Source of the DNA: Frankiales bacterium
GTDB lineage: Bacteria; Actinomycetota; Actinomycetes; Mycobacteriales; SCTD01
Length of the DNA: 26,296 bases
Direction of reading: 5' to 3'
Assembly (NCBI GenBank): GCA_025465145.1
Contig: JAODNS010000050.1
Coordinates: 1 to 26,296, forward strand
A program made the position numbers and the translations under genes. The notes under the pieces were generated by a model. The model had not been told where the DNA came from and did not search any database. It saw only the letters and a list, made by a program, of their open reading frames with translations. Shown piece after piece: positions 21,483 to 26,296 of this stretch (its first letter is position 1; every line of letters starts with the position of its first letter).

Positions 21483-22750
21483 GCGTCATCCTCGTCCGGC
21501 GTACGGCGCACCAGGACGGTCCCGATGCGGTTGCGGCGGCCCTTGCTGCTCTCGGCCACCAGGGTCAGCCCACCCACCGTCGCGGTCGCCCCCGGGATCG
21601 GCACGCGACCGAGCGCCATCGCCAGCAGGCCGCCGACCGTCTCGACGTCGTCGTGCGGCAGGTCGACGCCGTACATCTCCTCGAGGTCCTCGACGGCGAG
21701 CCGCGCGGTGACCCGGTTGGTGTCGTTGTCGACCTGCTCGACGGGCGGCGCCTCGCGGTCGTACTCGTCGGTGATCTCGCCCACGATCTCCTCGAGCACG
21801 TCCTCCATCGTCACCAGCCCGGCGGTGCCGCCGTACTCGTCGACGACGACGGCGATGTGGCCGAGCTGCGCCTGCATCTCGCGCAGCAGCTCGTCGACCG
21901 GCTTGCTCTCCGGGACGAACACCGCGTCGCGCATGACCTCCTCGACCTTGACCGCGCCGCCGCCGTCGCTGCGCTCCTTCTTCACCAGGTCGCGCAGGTA
22001 GGCGACGCCGAGCACGTCGTCGTTGTTGTCACCCACGACCGGCACGCGCGAGAAGCCGCTGCGCATCAGGAGGTTCAGCGCCTGCTTGACCGTCTTGCCG
22101 CGCTCGATGGTGACGATGTCGGTGCGCGGCACCATCACCTCGCGCACGATGGTGTCGCCCAGCTCGAAGACCGAGTTGATCATGTCGCGCTCGGCCTGCT
22201 CCACGACGCCGCGCTCCTGGGCCATCTCCACCAGGTCGCGCAGCTCGGCCTCGGACGCGAACGGTCCCTCGCGGAATCCCTTGCCGGGCGTCAGGGCGTT
22301 GCCGATGAGGATGAGCAGCGACGGCAGCGGGCCGAAGACGCGGGTGAGCGCGAGCGCCACGCCGGCGCCGCGGAGGGCCACGCGGTCGGCGCGCTGGCGG
22401 CCGATGGTGCGCGGCGCGACGCCGATGAAGACGTAGCTGACGACCGTCATGAGCGCGACGCCGACGACGACGGCGAGCGATCCGTCGATGCGGTCCAGGC
22501 AGTACGCGACGACGATCCCGGCCGCCGCGAGCTCGCAGATCATCCGCAGCAGGAGCAGGAGGTTCAGCGACCGCGGCGGGTCCAGCAGCACGCGCTGCAG
22601 CCGCTGCGCGCCGGGCCGCTCGTCGCGCACCAGCTCCTCGACGCGGACGCGGGACACCCGGGACAGCGCGACCTCGAGGCAGGCCAGACCGCCGGCGACC
22701 AGGATGAAGAGGACCGCGACGACGATCGGTCCGGCGGAGCTGGCGATCAC
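21479..22750 (-). CDS. CNNM/HlyC-CorC family membrane protein with CBS pair
   Basis: A 423-residue protein. The N-terminal DUF21/CNNM membrane region has about four hydrophobic segments (residues 5-25, 60-80, 90-112, 125-150). It is followed by a cytoplasmic CBS pair (about 195-335; REVMVPRTDIVTIERG and VPESKPVDELLREMQ) and a CorC-HlyC C-terminal domain (about 345-415). DEYGGTAGLVTMEDVLEEIVGEI is the family hallmark. Members are implicated in Mg2+ or Co2+ export or homeostasis, with nucleotide-Mg binding by the CBS pair; hemolysin is only a historical label. GTG at 22750 overlaps the ybeY stop (GTGA), and its stop overlaps the Cdd-like start. Co-transcription with ybeY and era is the common actinobacterial arrangement. 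Confidence 0.92.
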   Translation of the reverse strand: MIASSAGPIVVAVLFILVAGGLACLEVALSRVSRVRVEELVRDERPGAQRLQRVLLDPPRSLNLLLLLRMICELAAAGIVVAYCLDRIDGSLAVVVGVALMTVVSYVFIGVAPRTIGRQRADRVALRGAGVALALTRVFGPLPSLLILIGNALTPGKGFREGPFASEAELRDLVEMAQERGVVEQAERDMINSVFELGDTIVREVMVPRTDIVTIERGKTVKQALNLLMRSGFSRVPVVGDNNDDVLGVAYLRDLVKKERSDGGGAVKVEEVMRDAVFVPESKPVDELLREMQAQLGHIAVVVDEYGGTAGLVTMEDVLEEIVGEITDEYDREAPPVEQVDNDTNRVTARLAVEDLEEMYGVDLPHDDVETVGGLLAMALGRVPIPGATATVGGLTLVAESSKGRRNRIGTVLVRRTPDEDDA

Positions 22751-23244
22751 GTGGCGCGCCGCTCGTGCCAGGCGGTCAGCAGCTCGCCCTGCAGGCCGAA
22801 CATCTCGGCGTGCTCCTCGGCGTCACCGTGGTCGTAGCCCAGCAGGTGCAGCACGCCGTGGGTGCAGAGCAGGTGCAGCTCGTCCTCGGTGCTGTGGCCG
22901 GCCTCGCGCGCCTGCCGCTCCGCCACCTCGGGGCAGAGCACCACGTCGCCGAGCAGCTGCGGCGTCGGCTCGTCGTGCTCGTCCTGGCCGTGGCCGGAGC
23001 CGTGCGCGACGCCGCGCGAGCCGCGCAGGTCGAGCTCGTCCATCGGGAACGCGAGCACGTCGGTGGGCCCGGGCTCGTTCATCCAGCGGACGTGCAGCCT
23101 CGCCATCGCGTCCAGGTCGACGAGGAGCAGCGACAGCTCGGCCAGCGGCGAGACGCCCATCCGATCGAGCACGTGCCGGGCGACCTGCACCAGCGACTGC
23201 TCGTCGACGACGACGCCGCTCTCGTTCGCGACCTCGATGCTCAC
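22747..23244 (-). CDS. ybeY: Endoribonuclease YbeY (16S rRNA maturation)
   Basis: A 165-residue metal-dependent RNase needed for 16S rRNA 3'-end processing and 70S quality control. The catalytic motif HGVLHLLGYDH supplies zinc ligands His129, His133 and His139. RWMNEPGPTDVLAFPMDE (53-70) and LGDVVLCPEVAERQA are also diagnostic. Residues 73-96 form a longer, polar His/Asp-rich insertion (AHGSGHGQDEHDEP) between the strand after FPMDE and LGD, where other actinobacterial YbeYs have a shorter Pro-rich loop. GTG at 23244 overlaps the serine-hydrolase stop as GTGA and gives the canonical N-terminus SIEVANESG. Confidence 0.95.
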   Translation of the reverse strand: MSIEVANESGVVVDEQSLVQVARHVLDRMGVSPLAELSLLLVDLDAMARLHVRWMNEPGPTDVLAFPMDELDLRGSRGVAHGSGHGQDEHDEPTPQLLGDVVLCPEVAERQAREAGHSTEDELHLLCTHGVLHLLGYDHGDAEEHAEMFGLQGELLTAWHERRAT

Positions 23245-24574
23245 TGGGCCAGCTCCGCGAACGTGCGCGGGTCGCGGGTGTAGGCGTAGCCGGTGAAGAC
23301 CAGGCGCACCGGGCTCCCGTCGGCGCCGCGCTGGACGTGCAGCGTCTCGCCCTGCTCCCGGCCGCGGACGGCGCGCCAGGTGTCGGTGCCGGTGGGCTCG
23401 AAGAAGGTGCGCCGCCAGGCCGGCCAGCCGCGGCCGGTCGCCGTCAGCGATTCCTCGCGGTACTCGAACAGGTGCTCCGAGCCCTCTGCCCACCAGATGC
23501 CGAGCAGCGGCCGGATGTCCCCCGGCACCGCGGCCGGTGCCCACGCCGGCTCGGGCCGCGGGTCGGCGTCGAGCACCGCGGTGAGCAGGTCGGCAGCGAG
23601 CCGCTCCGGGTCGGCTGCGCGGCCGGTGTTGGTGAGCACCACAGCTCCGGACCGCTCGGTCTCGGACCGGTACGCCCAGCAGCCCGCGAGGAAGCCCGGC
23701 ATCGCGCCGCCGTGTCCGTGCAGCACGCGCTCGCCCACCCTGCGCAGCATGAGGCCACCGCCCCAGGCCAGCGTGAACGCGTGCGGGTCGAAGACGACGA
23801 CCGGCTGGCGCATCTCGTCCAGCGTCTCCGTCGACAGCACGGCCGGGTCGGGGTCGGCGAGGAAGCCGGCCCAGCGGGCGAGGTCCTCTGCGGTGGCCCA
23901 CAGCTGCATCGCGGGGGCGGCCGCGCCGGTGTCCGTGTGCGGCTCCGGTCGTACGGCGTCGGCGTACGGCTCGGTCAGGTAGCCCTGCGCGTGCGGCGCC
24001 ACCGGCCCCGTCGTGGTGCGGGTCATCCCCAGCGGGTCGAGCAGCCGCTCCTGCAGCGCCTGCTCCCAGCTGGCGTCCGTCCTGCGCGCGACGAGCTCGC
24101 CGAGCACCGCGTAGGCGAGGTTGCTGTAGTGGTGCGTCGCCCGCTGCGGCAGCACCTGCTCTGCCTGCTCGAACCCCGCCAGCAGCTGCTCGCGGTCCTG
24201 CGGCACGAGGTCGATCCAGAGGTCGCCGACCGGCTCGCGCTGGATGCCGGAGATGTGCGCGAGCAGCCGGCGCAGGGTGAGCGCGCCGTGCCTGGTCCCT
24301 GGCAGGTGCTGCTCGAGCCGGTCGTCGAGGTCGAGCAGGCCGGCGTCGCGCAGCTGCAGCACGAGCACGGCCGTGAACGTCTTGGTGATGCTGCCGATCC
24401 GGTACGCCACGTCCGCGGCGGCGTCCCGTACCCCGACCTCCGCGGTGCCGACGGCGCCGGTCCAGGCGAGCTGGCCCTCGCGGACGACGGCGGCGACGAC
24501 GCTCGGCGCCTGCCAGTTGCGCTGGGCGCCGGCGAGCCGATTGTCGAGGTCAGCCGCCCAGGAGGGGCGGTCGG

Positions 24575-24578
<4 letters not shown>
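23241..24578 (-). CDS. Serine beta-lactamase-like hydrolase (class C/PBP-type, PF00144 family)
   Basis: A 445-residue protein. The catalytic SxxK is Ser63-Ile-Thr-Lys66 (RIGSITKTF), the second motif Tyr151-Ser-Asn153 (HHYSNLAYAVLG), and a HGHGG near residues 285-290 stands in the KTG/HxG position. Residues about 340-445 form an extra C-terminal domain resembling those of esterase/peptidase-type relatives. No signal peptide is visible, so it is predicted cytoplasmic. An esterase, amidase or D-peptidase role is more likely than beta-lactam resistance. Both ends overlap neighbours: GTG at 24578 with the phoH stop and its TGA with the ybeY start. It therefore sits inside a conserved phoH-ybeY pair, an insertion that kept perfect coupling. 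The substrate is unknown. Confidence 0.88.
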
Positions 24579-25600
<1,022 letters not shown>

Positions 25601-25656
25601 GTAGGCGGCTGCGCCGTTCGCCTGCTCTCGGGCCCGGGGGGGGTGTGTACCCGCCG

Positions 25657-25662
25657 ATTCTA
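25657..25662 (-). promoter_or_regulatory. Possible -10 element for phoH
   Basis: On the minus strand TAGAAT is a good -10 match and would give a leader of about 50 nt that includes the G8 tract. Its TAG is also the HIT-gene stop codon. No convincing -35 is found at 16-18 nt. Confidence 0.33.
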
Positions 25663-25998
25663 CCCGGGCGGCCAGTCGAGGACGCGTCCACCGAGGACGT
25701 GCCAGTGCAGGTGGGAGACGCTCTGGCCCGCGTCGTCGCCGGTGTTGGCGACCAGCCGGTAGCCGCTGTCCAACCCCTCCATGCGCGCGACGGCCGCCGC
25801 GGCGGCGAGCACCTCACCCGCGTACGCCGGATCCGCGTCGGCCAGCGCGGCGGCGGTCGCGTGGTGGTCCTTCGGGATGACCAGGACGTGCGTCGGGGCC
25901 TGGGGGTTCAGGTCGCGGAACGCGAGCGTCCGCGGGCCCTCGTGGACGACCGTGGCGGGGATCTCGCGGGCAACGATGCCGCAGAACAGGCAGTCCAT
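25660..25998 (-). CDS. HIT family protein (histidine-triad nucleotide hydrolase/transferase)
   Basis: A 112-residue HIT protein. CLFCGIVAREIPA at the N-terminus holds a Cys pair (Cys3, Cys6) typical of zinc-containing Hint relatives. The catalytic triad motif HLHWHVL appears near residues 96-102. Family members hydrolyse nucleoside phosphoramidates or AMP-linked substrates in the cytosol. ATG at 25998 has GAGGAG 6 nt upstream and overlaps the preceding stop as TGATG. It is followed by phoH after 59 nt, which may include a separate promoter. The specific substrate cannot be read from sequence. Confidence 0.93.
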   Translation of the reverse strand: MDCLFCGIVAREIPATVVHEGPRTLAFRDLNPQAPTHVLVIPKDHHATAAALADADPAYAGEVLAAAAAVARMEGLDSGYRLVANTGDDAGQSVSHLHWHVLGGRVLDWPPG

Positions 25999-26296
25999 CA
26001 GTGGCTCCTCGTGAGGTACAGGCCGGTTCCGCCGGCCAGGCCCAGCAGGACCGCTCCGCCCAGGAGCAGCTGCACCAGCCGGTTGAGGCGGCTGCCGGTG
26101 TCGCGCTTCTCCTGAGCCGGCACAGCCACCGGAGACGGGGAGGGCTCCGGGCTGAGCTCCACGGGCGAGGCGACCACGGACGGCAGCACGTCCGGCGAGG
26201 CGACCGCGCTCGGCGACGGCAGGCCGGTCGGTGCGGGGATGACGGTCACGACCGGCGTCGGGGACGGGCTCGGCCGGCGTACCCGCGACCGGGCGG
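25998..26296 (-). CDS. Pro/Ser/Val-rich protein with C-terminal membrane segment, truncated by window edge
   Basis: The reading frame stays open to the right edge, so the true start is probably outside the window; a GTG at 26249 is an internal alternative. About 98 codons are visible: a low-complexity region rich in Pro, Ser, Ala and Val (PSPSPTPV, then SPEPSPSPVAVPAQEK), a short basic stretch (KRDTGSRLNRL), and one hydrophobic segment (about the last 25 residues, VQLLLGGAVLLGLAGGTGLYL) ending TRSH. This looks like the extracellular linker and single anchor of a membrane protein, but no domain is identifiable. The stop overlaps the HIT start as TGATG, placing it upstream in the same operon. 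Confidence 0.65.
   Translation of the reverse strand, partial: ARSRVRRPSPSPTPVVTVIPAPTGLPSPSAVASPDVLPSVVASPVELSPEPSPSPVAVPAQEKRDTGSRLNRLVQLLLGGAVLLGLAGGTGLYLTRSH

Overview
The window is very GC-rich (about 70% or more by eye) and densely packed. It has strong third-position GC bias, many GTG starts, 1-4 nt stop/start overlaps and several starts that look leaderless. Together with the gene content this points to a chromosomal segment of a high-GC Gram-positive actinobacterium. The conserved backbone phoH - ybeY - CBS/CNNM transporter - Cdd-like - era - recO - uppS - zur - glyS - dgt is the order I know from mycobacteria and relatives, here with family-specific insertions. No gap between genes exceeds 300 nt; the largest is 2327-2494, which holds the rsgA leader and a hairpin. 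I see no tRNA, rRNA, CRISPR array or insertion sequence.

Layout, left to right. At 1-213 (-) is the N-terminus of dGTPase (dgt), divergent from a lipoprotein with a Pro/Ser linker (250-1335, +). Minus-strand genes follow: rsgA, a secreted Asp-box protein with an LPTTG sorting signal, a YdcF-like membrane protein coupled to ppdK, a YbhN-like membrane protein, a tail-anchored propeller-like protein and glyS. A bidirectional start region separates glyS from a Bcp-type peroxiredoxin (+). A small monooxygenase-fold protein (-) and a DUF6703-like membrane protein (+) come next.

The centre is a complete zinc-uptake operon, znuA-znuC-znuB-zur (11894-14725, +). It sits behind a near-consensus Zur box that overlaps the -35 hexamer. 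The operon ends in a decayed phosphotransferase pseudogene (internal deletion plus frameshift). The minus strand then carries gabD1, a frameshifted VOC gene, uppS and recO. A 22-bp perfect palindrome abuts the recO start. A membrane-bound EAL phosphodiesterase (+) lies between recO and era.

The right third is one minus-strand operon, transcribed from the right edge: a Pro/Ser-rich membrane protein (partial), a HIT protein, phoH, a serine hydrolase, ybeY, the CBS transporter, a deaminase-like protein that has lost its zinc/catalytic residues, and era. Most of its junctions are GTGA overlaps. Functionally this is an RNA/ribosome maturation island (PhoH, YbeY, Era; also RsgA and GlyS) interleaved with envelope genes (UppS, LPTTG protein, YdcF) and zinc homeostasis.

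I did not find a convincing wholly new multi-gene system. The points most worth pursuing are the conserved-looking dead deaminase beside era, the recO palindrome, the leaderless -10/start architecture, the Zur operator layout with the His-tailed ZnuC, and the two decayed genes flanking gabD1.
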